A stretch of DNA of 64,000 nt from Streptomyces capitiformicae (GCF_002214185.1 NZ_CP022161.1:7881486-7945485), one strand, 5' to 3'. Positions 36,750 to 45,696 are shown, counted from the stretch's first letter. The notes: generated by a model not told the origin, from the sequence alone. Made by a program: numbers and translations.

Positions 36750-37564
36750 GACGTACGCCCCCGCGCGTCGAAGTTGGGGGTCTGGGGGTGTCCCCCAGAA
36801 AAAAGGTGCATGCGGTCCAGGACGGTGTCCGCGGTCGGCTTGTACATCTCGTCGACGATCCGCCCGTCGGCCAGGTACAGCACGCGGTCCGCGTACGAGG
36901 CGGCCACCGGGTCGTGGGTGACCATCACGATGGTCTGGCCCAGTTCGTCCACCGACCGCCGCAGGAAGCCGAGCACCTCGGCGCCGGCCCGCGAGTCCAG
37001 GTTCCCGGTCGGCTCGTCACCGAAGATGATCTCCGGCCGGGCCGCCAGCGCCCGCGCCACGGCGACGCGCTGCTGCTGACCGCCGGAGAGCTGGGTGGGC
37101 CGGTGCCTGAGCCGGTCGGAGAGCCCGACCGTGTCCACGACCCGCCCCAGCCACTGCTTGTCGGGCTTCCGCCCGGCGATGTCCATCGGCAGGGTGATGT
37201 TCTCTATCGCGTTCAGCGTCGGCAGCAGGTTGAACGCCTGGAAGATGAACCCGATCCGGTCCCGGCGCAGCTGCGTGAGCCTCTTGTCCTTCAGCCCGGT
37301 GATCTCGGTGTCGTCCAGGTAGATCTGGCCGCTCGTCACGGTGTCGAGCCCGGCGAGGCAGTGCATGAGGGTGGACTTCCCGGACCCCGAAGGACCCATG
37401 ATCGCGGTGAACTGCCCCCGCGCGATGTCCACGTCCACATGGTCGAGGGCGACGACACGGGTCTCCCCGGACCCGTACGCCTTCACGACCTGCCGCGCCC
37501 GCGCGGCAACGGCCGTAGTCCCTCCAGTACCCCCGTGCCTGGTGATGGTCACAGCCGATGTCAC
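36746..37564 (-). CDS. ABC transporter ATP-binding protein, MacB/LolD type
   Basis: A 272-residue ATPase from GTG 37564, with AGGAGA 7 bases upstream. It has Walker A GPSGSGKST, Q-loop FQAFNLLP, signature LSGGQQQRVAVARAL, Walker B GDEPTGNLD and H-loop THD. An N-terminal extension of about 25 residues precedes VVKAYGSGE. Compared with the paralogue at 1-593, which ends LDRMKRFDAKGRTS, this one ends LDRMHLFSGGHPQTPNFDARGRTS. The extra residues are encoded by a palindromic element (36782-36798). The stop overlaps the permease start. Loss of energy coupling from the insertion is unlikely, because it lies beyond the catalytic domain. Confidence 0.94.
   Translation of the reverse strand: MTSAVTITRHGGTGGTTAVAARARQVVKAYGSGETRVVALDHVDVDIARGQFTAIMGPSGSGKSTLMHCLAGLDTVTSGQIYLDDTEITGLKDKRLTQLRRDRIGFIFQAFNLLPTLNAIENITLPMDIAGRKPDKQWLGRVVDTVGLSDRLRHRPTQLSGGQQQRVAVARALAARPEIIFGDEPTGNLDSRAGAEVLGFLRRSVDELGQTIVMVTHDPVAASYADRVLYLADGRIVDEMYKPTADTVLDRMHLFSGGHPQTPNFDARGRTS
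36782..36798. repeat. Palindromic element inserted in frame in the ABC ATPase
   Basis: CTGGGGG-TGT-CCCCCAG is a perfect hairpin flanked by GGGGGT and a six-A run (36799-36804), inside the last codons of the ATPase. Such G/C palindromes are normally intergenic in Streptomyces. Here it adds about ten residues relative to the paralogue. Confidence 0.65.
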
Positions 37565-38019
37565 GGTATGTCTCCTATGTCGGTCAGCGGACAAGCAGTA
37601 CGAAGTGAGGTGCCAAGTCGTACGAGGTGATGTGCCCTTGAGTCTGGTCCCCCGACGGGGTCCGGCGCGCTGGTGCCCGGCGCAGTCTTCTGCTGGGGAA
37701 AACCCCACCCCCACCGGTCCGGTGCACCGCCCTCCAGCGGCGTAAAGCCAGGTTAAGGACGAGGGCGGGGCCGTCTCGTCCTCCGACGGTACGAACCCTG
37801 CCCTGGCCGTAGTACGGAGGTACCCCTAGGGGAACTGGCCCGCCGGGACGAGACCGTCTCGGGGTCCGCGTCCCCCTTCCGGCGCACTCAGGCTGCACCC
37901 TGCCGCCACAATTCAGCAGGGGCCGCGCGAAGCGCGTCGTTGAGGGGTGGTGGTCGGGCGACGGGCGGGCCAAGTGGCATGGTGTTCCGCGGCAGACAGG
38001 TGCAAGGGGAAGGAATCCG
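37565..38019. other. Divergent control region between ABC operon and MFS gene
   Basis: These 455 bases hold no supported gene. They contain short dyads (GTACCCCTAGGGG near 37825, CGAGACCGTCTCG near 37850) that could be operators. No promoter pair is convincing by eye. Open frames on both strands lack ribosome sites and coding bias. Confidence 0.4.
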
Positions 38020-39513
38020 GTGGGCGACACGCGACCCGCGGTACGCGACTCGGCACAGCACACCGGAACCGACAGACGAAGAGCCGTCGCCGTCGCCCTC
38101 ATGCTGGCCATGGGGCTGGCCGCGCTGGACTCCACGATCGTCTCGACCGCCGTACCGCAGATCGTCGCGGACCTCGGCGGCTTCTCCGTCTTCTCCTGGC
38201 TGTTCTCGGGCTATCTGCTCGCGGTGACGGTCACGCTCCCCGTCTACGGCAAGCTCTCCGATACCTTCGGCCGCAAACCGGTACTGATCGTGGGCGCGGC
38301 CCTGTTCCTGCTGGGCTCGCTGCTCTGCGCGCTCGCCTGGAACATGGGTTCGCTGATCGCCTTCCGTATCGTCCAGGGCCTGGGCGGCGGAGCGCTCCAG
38401 GGCACCGTGCAGACGCTGGCCGCCGACCTCTACCCCCTGGAGGAACGCCCCAAGATCCAGTCCAAGCTGTCCACGGTGTGGGCGATGTCGGCGGTGGCGG
38501 GTCCCGGGGTGGGCGGAGTGCTCGCCGCCTACGCGGACTGGCGCTGGATCTTCCTCATCAACCTCCCGCTCGGCGCGGCCGCGCTGTGGCTGCTGGCCCG
38601 TCATCTGCACGAGCCGCGGCGGGAGTCGACGAGTCGGCCGCGTATCGACTGGGCGGGCGCCCTGACGGTCTTCGCCTGCGGAGGCGCCCTGCTGACGGCG
38701 CTGGTGCAGGGCGGGGTGGCCTGGGACTGGCTCTCCTGGCCCTCAATCACCCTGCTGGGCACGGGAGTCGCCCTGATCGCGGCACTGGTCCTGATCGAAC
38801 GCCGGGCCGCCGAACCGATCGTCCCCGGCTGGGTGTGGCGCCGCCGCACGATCGCCGCGGTGAACCTCGCCCTCGGTGCACTGGGCCTGCTGATGGTCGC
38901 GCCCACGGTCTTCCTCGCGACCTACGCCCAGTCGGTGCTGGGCCTGGCACCGGTGGCCGCCGGATTCGTCGTGTCCATCTGGACGTTGAGCTGGCCGGTG
39001 TCGGCGGCCTTCAGCCAGCACGTCTACCGCAGGATCGGCTTCCGCGACACAGCCCTCCTGGGCATGGCGGCGGCAGCAGCCCTCCTCTTCGCCTTCCCGC
39101 TCCTCCCCTACCCGGGCGAGGCCTGGCAGCCCACGCTGCTGATGCTCCTCCTCGGCGCCGCCCTGGGCCTCTTCCAACTCCCCCTGATCGTGGGCGTCCA
39201 GTCGACGGTGGAGTGGGAGGAGCGCGGCACCGCCACCGCGTCCATCCTCTTCTGCCGCCAGACGGGCCAGACCCTGGGCGCGGCCGTGTTCGGCGCGGTG
39301 GCGAACGGCGTGCTGGCGTCCCGCCTCGGCGGCGCGGGAGACCTGGACGCCGTGACCCACTCCCTCGACTCAGGCACAGCCGCCGAGCCGGTCCGCAGGG
39401 CCGTCGCGGACGCGGTCCACGCCGTGTACCTGGGAGCGGCGGCTGCGGCGGCGGTGGCGTTCGTGGTGCTGCTGGTGGTGGCGCCGCGGAGGTTTCCGGT
39501 ACTGAAGGACTGA
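38020..39513 (+). CDS. MFS multidrug exporter, DHA2 (EmrB/QacA) type
   Basis: A 497-residue proton antiporter with 14 predicted membrane helices. The conserved early segment ALDSTIVSTAVPQIVADLGG is at about 35-55. Motif A GKLSDTFGRKPV lies between helices 2 and 3, RIVQGLGGGALQGTVQTL in helix 4, and motif C-like AGPGVGGVLAAYADWRWIF in helix 5. It probably expels drugs or secondary metabolites. The GTG at 38020 is preceded by GGGGAAGGAA. No regulator gene is adjacent. It is divergent from the MacB-type operon, which may share a role in export. Confidence 0.93.
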   Translation: MGDTRPAVRDSAQHTGTDRRRAVAVALMLAMGLAALDSTIVSTAVPQIVADLGGFSVFSWLFSGYLLAVTVTLPVYGKLSDTFGRKPVLIVGAALFLLGSLLCALAWNMGSLIAFRIVQGLGGGALQGTVQTLAADLYPLEERPKIQSKLSTVWAMSAVAGPGVGGVLAAYADWRWIFLINLPLGAAALWLLARHLHEPRRESTSRPRIDWAGALTVFACGGALLTALVQGGVAWDWLSWPSITLLGTGVALIAALVLIERRAAEPIVPGWVWRRRTIAAVNLALGALGLLMVAPTVFLATYAQSVLGLAPVAAGFVVSIWTLSWPVSAAFSQHVYRRIGFRDTALLGMAAAAALLFAFPLLPYPGEAWQPTLLMLLLGAALGLFQLPLIVGVQSTVEWEERGTATASILFCRQTGQTLGAAVFGAVANGVLASRLGGAGDLDAVTHSLDSGTAAEPVRRAVADAVHAVYLGAAAAAAVAFVVLLVVAPRRFPVLKD

Positions 39514-39533
39514 GCCACTCGCGACGTCGCGTG

Positions 39534-39683
39534 CTACGCGGACAGCAGCGGACCCACGACTCCGCCGACTCCGCCGACTCCGCCGACATGGATCTCGTAG
39601 ACCTCGCCGAACTCGGGGACACCAGCGACGAGTTCCTCCAGAAAGCGGACGGCGCCGACAAGGCTGTTCGTCGCCCGGATGTG
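39534..39683 (-). pseudogene. Possible C-terminal gene remnant
   Basis: One minus-strand frame reads TNSLVGAVRFLEELVAGVPE and then FGEVYEIHVGGV, a plausible amphipathic helix followed by a Gly-Val run, ending in a stop at 39534. It has no start codon, and an in-frame stop lies just upstream inside the neighbouring gene. It looks like the worn end of a lost gene, possibly of a DUF7674-like family, but the match is from memory and weak. Confidence 0.3.
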
Positions 39684-39684
39684 A

Positions 39685-40581
39685 CTACTCGCCCTGCGCG
39701 TTGCCCGTCAGCGCCGACAGGCTCGCGCGTACGCAGTCCATCTGGGCCTGCAGTTCGTCCGAGCGTTCGCCGTGTTCGCGCAGGATGCGTTCGGTCTCGC
39801 GCATGATGCGTTCCTCGCGCATCCGGGCCTCCGCGATCAGTTCGCAGGCGCGGGCCTCGGCCTCGGCCTGGATCTGGGCCGCGGCTCCCGCGGAGTCGGC
39901 GAGGACGCGTTCCGCCTCTGCGACGGCGGCCTGCGCCTGGGCGACGCGTGCCGTGTGGTGGGCCTCGAACGCAGCCTCGCGCCCGGCGATGTCGCGCTCG
40001 ATGTCGGCGACGCGCTCGGCGTACTCCCTGTCCAGCTCGGCGAGCATCCCCTCGGTGCGCTCCCGCACCTCCCGCAGCGCGGCCAGGGCCTCACCCCGGC
40101 CCTCCTTCACCGCGCGCCGCGCCCCGATGCGCAGGTCGTCGGCCTGGGCCTGGGCGGCCAGCAACCGGTGCCGGGCCCGCTCGTCGGCCTCGCCACGCAC
40201 CCCGTCGGCGTACGCCTGCGCGGCCTGAAGCACCCGCCGCCCGGCCTCCTCCGCCTCCTCGACGATCCGCTGGGCCTCCAGGCGCCCGCCCGCACGCACC
40301 GCCCCGGCCTCCTCGACCCCGAGTTCGAACAGCTCGCGGGCCCGGCCGCCGAGTGCCTCGTACGTCTGCGGGGCCAGCCCGGCGACCGTCGCGCGCAGCC
40401 GGGCCAGTTCCGCGTCCATGTCCTTGGCCAGCACGGTCAGCCGGGCGGCCCGCTCCCACGCGGCGTCACGGTCCTGCGAGAGCGCCACCGCGCAGGCGTA
40501 GACCTGGTCGGGACGGTAACCACGCCGTACGACGTCGAAGTCGAGCGTGAAGCCGTGGGGCGCCGTCGGTGCGCTGCTCAT
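39685..40581 (-). CDS. DivIVA/Scy-like coiled-coil protein (often annotated cellulose-binding)
   Basis: A 298-residue protein starting at ATG 40581, with GGAGAGGG 6-7 bases upstream. The N terminus (HGFTLDFDVVRRGYRPDQVYA) is the short DivIVA-like membrane-curvature or polymer-binding segment found in Streptomyces polar proteins. The remainder (about 45-295) is almost one continuous coiled coil rich in Ala, Glu, Arg and Gln, with heptad patterns. Similar proteins are annotated cellulose-binding on weak grounds. A cytoskeletal or polar-growth role is more plausible from the architecture. It lies alone between the MFS gene and the toxin-like cluster. Confidence 0.8.
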   Translation of the reverse strand: MSSAPTAPHGFTLDFDVVRRGYRPDQVYACAVALSQDRDAAWERAARLTVLAKDMDAELARLRATVAGLAPQTYEALGGRARELFELGVEEAGAVRAGGRLEAQRIVEEAEEAGRRVLQAAQAYADGVRGEADERARHRLLAAQAQADDLRIGARRAVKEGRGEALAALREVRERTEGMLAELDREYAERVADIERDIAGREAAFEAHHTARVAQAQAAVAEAERVLADSAGAAAQIQAEAEARACELIAEARMREERIMRETERILREHGERSDELQAQMDCVRASLSALTGNAQGE

Positions 40582-40706
40582 GCTGGACCCTCTCCGCCGG
40601 ACGCACACGAAATGATGATTTCGCGCACATCTTGATGTATCGGACGGAAGTGTTCATAACGCGACACTCCGTACGAGGTCATGGACGACGGCAAGAGAGA
40701 ACGGAA

Positions 40707-40748
40707 ACAGGGGCTGGGCCCGGTCCTGCGACCGGGCCCAGCCCCTGT
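40707..40748 (-). terminator. Strong hairpin terminator of the toxin-immunity operon
   Basis: A 19-bp perfect stem (40707-40725 with 40730-40748) with a four-base loop lies 49 bases past the stop of the deaminase/SUKH-4 gene. On the minus strand it is followed by a T-rich tail (TTTCCGTTCTCTC). It is the most stable hairpin in the window and isolates this operon from the coiled-coil gene. Confidence 0.88.
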
Positions 40749-40796
40749 TCCGTTCCCACGACCGCCGTCAGCGACCACGACCGTGGCGGTGGCGCT

Positions 40797-43751
40797 TTAC
40801 AGCAATCCGTCCCACATCTGCTCCAGCAGCACCGACCACCAGCTCTCCGGCGACGCCAGCGCCGCCGGGTCGAGGGCGGCGAGCTGAGCCTGGAAATCGA
40901 CGGTCCAGCGGCCCGCCTGCTCCTGGTTCAGACCGAAGCGCAGCCGCCACATCCGGCCGAGAAGAGCCAGACAACGCGCGAACTCGGGCAGGCCCGTGTT
41001 CACGAACTGCGGCGGTACGGGCGCACCGCCCGGCCCCGCCTCCACGGGTACCGCCACGATGTTCGCCGTGCCGTACTGCACACACAGCGCCTTGCCGAAG
41101 TCGCTGCCCATCACGAGGTACGAGCCCGCGTCCGCCGCCGGCTGCACACCCCGCTCCTGCGCCAGCTCCGCCAGAGTCGGCACCGGACGCCCCGGCTGGG
41201 CCTGCGCCCAGAAGAACGGCCCCATGTCCACCGGCAGCCCCGCCACGACCAGCGTGTGCGCCACGATCGGCGGAACGCCCTGCCGCGACACCGCCTGCTG
41301 GTCGAACCGGAACACCCCCGGCCCGAACACCGCCGCCAGCTCCTGCCCGATCGCCTCCGGCGGAATCGGCGGCGCCGGCTGCACCGGCGGCAACGGCGCC
41401 CGCACCGGCGCGGGCCGCGCCGGACCATCCGCCACCTGGTGCAACTCGCCCTGGTGCGCGAGGAGTTGAGCCATTCCCTGCTGCCGGCTCGCATGGTCCT
41501 TGCCGTACGGGGCGATGGACGTGATGCGCGCGTTCGGCCACTGCTCGCGGATCATCCGCGCGCAGTACGCACCCGGCAGCTCGCACGACTCCAGCTCCGT
41601 GTGGAGTTCGAGGACCGCCTCCGGCGGGATGTTCATACCGCGCAGCTCATGGAAGATCTGCCACTCCGGGTGCGGGGTGCCCGGCGCGGACCGCCGGATC
41701 ACCTGCTGCTCGGAGCCGTCGGGCGCGCGGTAGCGCAGTACGGCCTGGTAGCCGGGGCCGACGGTCGGCTGACCGGCGGGCGGCTGCGGGTAGCCGTACG
41801 CGGGGGGCGCCCCCATCCCCATCGGCGGCCGGCCCGGCATCCCCTGCGGAGCACCCGGCGGCATCCCCGGCGGGCCGGGCGGCTGCGGGACTCCGGGCAC
41901 GCCGGGCCCACCGACCGGAGGCCCCGCCAGCATCGTCTCGGCGTGGTGTACGGGACCGGGGCCACCCGGCGGCGTCCCCGGCTGCCCAGGAGCACCAGGA
42001 GCACCAGGCGCAGCCGGGCCACCCACGCCAGGTCCGGCCAGCATGGTCGCCGCGTGATGCACACCACCCGCGGGCGTACCCCCAGGCGGATTCGGCGCGC
42101 CCGGAGCACCCGGGGCACCCGGGGCACCCGGGGCACCCGGAGGACCGGGGGGAGCGGGCGGCTGGCCCGGAACCCCAGGAGGCCCCGGCGGCAGCGGCGC
42201 GCCCGGGCCGCCCACCGCGGGACCGGCCAGCATGGTCGCCGCATGGTGCACACCACCTGCGGGCGTACCCCCGGGCGGATTCGGCGCGCCCGGAGCGCCC
42301 GGGGCACCTGGAGTACCAGGCTGACCCGGAGCGCCGGGGGCACCCGGACCGCCGGGCTGACCGGGAGCGGGCGTGCCCGGACCGCCGGCCAATCCCTCCG
42401 GCCCGTCCGGGCCAAGAGCCGAAACCAGCTGCGTAGGCACGTAACCACCCGCCGGAGTCCCCGGGTTCCCCGGAGCACCGGGCCCGGACTGCGGCGCGGG
42501 CGTACCGCCCGGACGCGCGCCCGGCGTACCGGGGGTACCCGGCGGAGCCGGAGGCGGCGGCGCACCCGGACCACCGCCCCGGCCACCCCGACGCGGAGGC
42601 GGCGCCGCCTTACTGGTGGCGGCGTCGGCAATGTCACCGGCGTGGGGCGCGAGCGGCGTACGGGGACCGGACCCCTGCGGGCCACCCGCTCCCTGCGGAT
42701 AGCCATAAGAAGGCGCACCCGGCGGCGGCGTACCCGGCCCGTGCGGGACCGGCCCACCCGGGTACCCGTACGAAGGCGCACCCGGCGGCGGCGTACCCGG
42801 CCCGTGCGGCGGCGGCTGCTGCGAAGGCCCGCCCGGCGCTCCCAGATCGGGGCCGGGACCGCCCACCGCGGGAGCCACCGTCGTACGCGGAAGCTGGCTG
42901 CCCCCGGACATCAGCGCGGTCTTGGCGTCCGGCGCCGCGCCCGGCGGCGGAGTGTCGTGCTCCTCGCCCACCTCGGACAGCTGCGGCGCGAACACCGTCT
43001 GCGGCAGCGGTACCGAACGGTCGTCCTCCGCCTCGGCGTTGGTGTCCGTCCCCGCCCACGGAGTCGCCCCGGCAGGCACACCCGGCACCGCGTCGTGCGG
43101 CTCGCCGATGTCCCTGGGCGGCACCACGTCCCGCACCTCGTCATCCGCCGACGCGGCGGCCGGCCACGGCGTCGCATCGGCCGGAGTGACAGACGTACCG
43201 GACGTCACGGGCCCAGGCGGCGTCCCCTGACCCGGCATCGTCTCGGGCATCGCCCCCGCGCCCCCGGACACCCCATTGGCACCCGGGCCACCCGGGCCAC
43301 CCATCGAATCCGCAACCGCAGCCGGACGGGACCCAGCACCATCGGACGCACCCGACCCCGACCGACGATCCGGAATCCCCAGCTTGTCCGCCGCGTCCTG
43401 CAACCACTCCGGCGGAGTCAGCAGGAACGACGTCTGGTTCAGATCCACCCGCGCCGGAGGCGCCGCAGGCGCAGCCGCCGGAGCCGCCTCCGTACGGCCG
43501 TACTCCTCCTCGTAACGACGGATCACCTCACCCACCGGCAGCGCCGGCCACAGCGTGGCCTCCCCACTGTCCCGAGCAATGACCAGCCGCTGCGCGCCGC
43601 CATCGGAACGCGGACCGTCCGCACGGTCCTCCGCCCACACCACGAACCCGAGCTCGAACTCCCGCACCCGCACCTCACGGTGCTGATAACCGGGCAGCTC
43701 CCCGTTGATCCACTCCTCGGCGCGCTCCTGCGCCTGAGCGAACGTCACCAT
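40797..43751 (-). CDS. YrhB-like / Pro-Gly-rich / deaminase-like / SUKH-4 fusion protein
   Basis: A 984-residue protein from ATG 43751 (GGGAGTGAG upstream). Residues 1-90 resemble the YrhB/immunity domain (FAQAQERAEEWINGELPGYQ, VVWAEDRADGPRSDGG). A short helical segment follows (LLTPPEWLQDAADKLGI). Residues about 165-660 are Pro/Gly/Ala-rich with collagen-like GxP triplets and three VHHAxTMLAGP repeats. A deaminase-like domain follows, with zinc-ligand and catalytic candidates HPE near 692-694 and CELPGAYC (Cys about 721 and 728). The last 220 residues resemble SUKH-4. There is no signal peptide or membrane helix. It lies 7 bases after the WHH/SUKH gene. Deaminase activity is inferred from motif spacing only. 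Confidence 0.75.
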   Translation of the reverse strand: MVTFAQAQERAEEWINGELPGYQHREVRVREFELGFVVWAEDRADGPRSDGGAQRLVIARDSGEATLWPALPVGEVIRRYEEEYGRTEAAPAAAPAAPPARVDLNQTSFLLTPPEWLQDAADKLGIPDRRSGSGASDGAGSRPAAVADSMGGPGGPGANGVSGGAGAMPETMPGQGTPPGPVTSGTSVTPADATPWPAAASADDEVRDVVPPRDIGEPHDAVPGVPAGATPWAGTDTNAEAEDDRSVPLPQTVFAPQLSEVGEEHDTPPPGAAPDAKTALMSGGSQLPRTTVAPAVGGPGPDLGAPGGPSQQPPPHGPGTPPPGAPSYGYPGGPVPHGPGTPPPGAPSYGYPQGAGGPQGSGPRTPLAPHAGDIADAATSKAAPPPRRGGRGGGPGAPPPPAPPGTPGTPGARPGGTPAPQSGPGAPGNPGTPAGGYVPTQLVSALGPDGPEGLAGGPGTPAPGQPGGPGAPGAPGQPGTPGAPGAPGAPNPPGGTPAGGVHHAATMLAGPAVGGPGAPLPPGPPGVPGQPPAPPGPPGAPGAPGAPGAPGAPNPPGGTPAGGVHHAATMLAGPGVGGPAAPGAPGAPGQPGTPPGGPGPVHHAETMLAGPPVGGPGVPGVPQPPGPPGMPPGAPQGMPGRPPMGMGAPPAYGYPQPPAGQPTVGPGYQAVLRYRAPDGSEQQVIRRSAPGTPHPEWQIFHELRGMNIPPEAVLELHTELESCELPGAYCARMIREQWPNARITSIAPYGKDHASRQQGMAQLLAHQGELHQVADGPARPAPVRAPLPPVQPAPPIPPEAIGQELAAVFGPGVFRFDQQAVSRQGVPPIVAHTLVVAGLPVDMGPFFWAQAQPGRPVPTLAELAQERGVQPAADAGSYLVMGSDFGKALCVQYGTANIVAVPVEAGPGGAPVPPQFVNTGLPEFARCLALLGRMWRLRFGLNQEQAGRWTVDFQAQLAALDPAALASPESWWSVLLEQMWDGLL

Positions 43752-43758
43752 CGAAAAC

Positions 43759-44778
43759 TCACTCCCCCACCGAGGACGCCGAAGACGACGCGGCACCCGC
43801 GGCGACCGGCACAGCACGTGCGAAGCCACCGTCCACCATCAGGTTCGCCACCGTCTCCAACTCCGGCGGATTTCCCGCCAACCGGGACAGAAACGCGTCG
43901 AAGTCCTCACCGGCAGGGAGCAGCAACCGCTCCACCCGCTCGGCCGGAGGCCACGACGGATCGACATCACGGGCGTCGTCGTACGCGCAGAACCACACCG
44001 ACCCGATCCGGTCGCCCTTCACCTTCACCGCCAGCAACCCGCCCTGCGCGAACGCGACACCCAGATAATCCTTGGTGAGATGGTCCCGCAGACACTTGTT
44101 GACGTACACCAAGTCGTTGACGGCCGCCTCGTCGCGCACCGTGAAAAACGGCTGATCGACCAGCAGCCCCAACTCCGCGTCCAGCGCCGCCCCCACCGGA
44201 GCACAACCACCGGCCGCCTTCAGGAACGACCGGTACGCACCCGGCAGCCGGTACCCGAGATCCTCCTCGACCCCTTGCACCTGCGACTCCGTCACCGCCA
44301 CCGCCGACGACTTCGGCAACCCGAAATGCGCCGGCCGGGTCTCCTGCAACGGCCGCGTGCCCCGCTTGTTCTGATCCACACGCGCCGTCGCGATACCACC
44401 GTGATGCCGCAGCAGCGCCTTCACCTCGACCGGCACCAACTCCAGCCGCCGACCGCCCGCGACGTGATGCCACGTCCACCCGTGCGGCGTCGCCACCGTC
44501 GGAATCGTGTCCCACAACTCATGCCCGGTCGCCGCCAGCGCCGCGTTCGCGGACACATAGTCCGTCAACCGCAACTCGTCCACACCGAACCCCTCCGGAG
44601 GATCGGCGATCTCCGCCGCGGCACGCGCATAGGGCGAGAAGTCCGGATAGCCGTGCGCGTCAACACGGACACCCCTCGGATGACGCGCGGCCCGGACCGG
44701 GTCCGGAAACTGCACGACCTGCCCGGCATAGGCCGCGTTCGGCGGCGCGGCTTGCTGCCCGAGCCGACCTGTCGTCAT
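43759..44778 (-). CDS. WHH-type nuclease fused to SMI1/KNR4 (SUKH) domain
   Basis: A 339-residue protein. The N-terminal half has the WHH branch of the HNH/EndoVII fold: GHELWDTIPTV, then TWHHVAGGRRLELVPVEV (WHH at 103-105) and LLRHHGG, typical C-terminal toxin tips of polymorphic toxins. The C-terminal half (about 160-315) has the SUKH pattern: VEEDLGYRLPGAYRSFLKAAGG, a middle strand set and a closing acidic region. In toxin systems SUKH proteins neutralise nucleases of this sort. Here both are on one chain with no secretion signal. ATG 44778 follows AGGGGG. It is first in a two-gene operon and divergent from the YwqJ/SUKH-3 pair. Confidence 0.83.
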   Translation of the reverse strand: MTTGRLGQQAAPPNAAYAGQVVQFPDPVRAARHPRGVRVDAHGYPDFSPYARAAAEIADPPEGFGVDELRLTDYVSANAALAATGHELWDTIPTVATPHGWTWHHVAGGRRLELVPVEVKALLRHHGGIATARVDQNKRGTRPLQETRPAHFGLPKSSAVAVTESQVQGVEEDLGYRLPGAYRSFLKAAGGCAPVGAALDAELGLLVDQPFFTVRDEAAVNDLVYVNKCLRDHLTKDYLGVAFAQGGLLAVKVKGDRIGSVWFCAYDDARDVDPSWPPAERVERLLLPAGEDFDAFLSRLAGNPPELETVANLMVDGGFARAVPVAAGAASSSASSVGE

Positions 44779-45195
44779 GGCGGTAGCCCCCTGCGGCGTT
44801 CTGTGTGACCTGTTCTGACGGTCTGACTGCTGCTGACTGCTGTCTCAGTAATGACTGGTCCAACCGGCGGCGAAAAGGCCCGTGCACACCCTCGTACCCA
44901 GCCTCTTCCCACACCCCGATCCACCCAGCCCCCGCACCCGACCGGCACTCGATCAGCTCTCCATCAGCTCTCGATCTGCCCTCGATCGCGGGAACCGCAC
45001 GGACCGCGGTTGTCGACAGCCTATGCGGTACGGCGACACCGGTCACCGGGCCTCCGCTTCCGTGACCAGCCGTCACACCACCCTCACCGTGCGCCGAAGC
45101 CCGGGCGTGTCGCACAACCCCAGCTTCCGCACCCGCCACACCGTTTGGCACTCTGTGTCCGCTGACGGGGGATGCGACAGGAGGGGACGACGATC
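44779..45195. other. Divergent control region of the toxin-immunity cluster
   Basis: This 417-base gap has no supported gene. It separates the minus-strand WHH/SUKH operon from the plus-strand YwqJ/SUKH-3 pair and must hold both promoters. A/T content is slightly higher near 44805-44860 (repeated CTGACTGCTG), as for promoter DNA, but I cannot assign boxes. Confidence 0.45.
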
Positions 45196-45696
45196 ATGAG
45201 CACGACGCAGGCGGGACCTTCGGGCGATCCCCGCATCGGCTGGAGCACCGCGGAACAGCCGCATGCCCCCGCCCTCCTCCACCGCCGCGACGGCATCCTG
45301 CCCACCGTCGCCGCCGCCCTCTCCGTACGCGGCGAAACCCTCACCGGCACCGCCGCCCGCGGCGACCACGCACCACCCCTGCACCCCCTCGTCCAGGAGT
45401 TCCTCGACTCCCTCGCCACCGCACAACGCGACCGCTTCACCGGCCGCTGCGCCGAGGCCATCCTCATCTCCCGGCACATCACCACCGCCGACGCCGCCCG
45501 CAGCAAGCGCGCCGCCCGCAGACCCATGACCAACGGCGAAGCCCGCAAAGTCCTCAAACAGGCCAAACTCACCACCCGCCACATCCGCGAGGACGGCGAC
45601 CCCCTCCACGGCGGCTTCGCCACCCCCTGCCGCGCCTGCACCGCCCTCAGCGCCCACTTCGGCGTCCGCATCGTGGACCCCACACAGCAGAACTGA
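45196..45696 (+). CDS. YwqJ-related deaminase-like protein
   Basis: A 166-residue protein from ATG 45196, with AGGAGGGG about 9 bases upstream. An earlier in-frame start at 45172 has none. The zinc-deaminase fold is indicated by CAE at 85-87 in FTGRCAEAILISRH, and by PCRAC at 144-148 in FATPCRACTALSAHFGV, the HxE/CxxC-type pair of the YwqJ family. The whole protein is the deaminase domain plus a 70-residue N-terminal lead. It has no export signal, although YwqJ domains usually form toxin tips. A SUKH-3 gene follows 168 bases later and is the expected immunity partner. Confidence 0.83.
   Translation: MSTTQAGPSGDPRIGWSTAEQPHAPALLHRRDGILPTVAAALSVRGETLTGTAARGDHAPPLHPLVQEFLDSLATAQRDRFTGRCAEAILISRHITTADAARSKRAARRPMTNGEARKVLKQAKLTTRHIREDGDPLHGGFATPCRACTALSAHFGVRIVDPTQQN

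Noticed and set aside
37584..38135. A 183-codon minus-strand frame in the ABC/MFS promoter region
   Set aside because: It overlaps the MFS start, has no ribosome site and shows no conserved motif.
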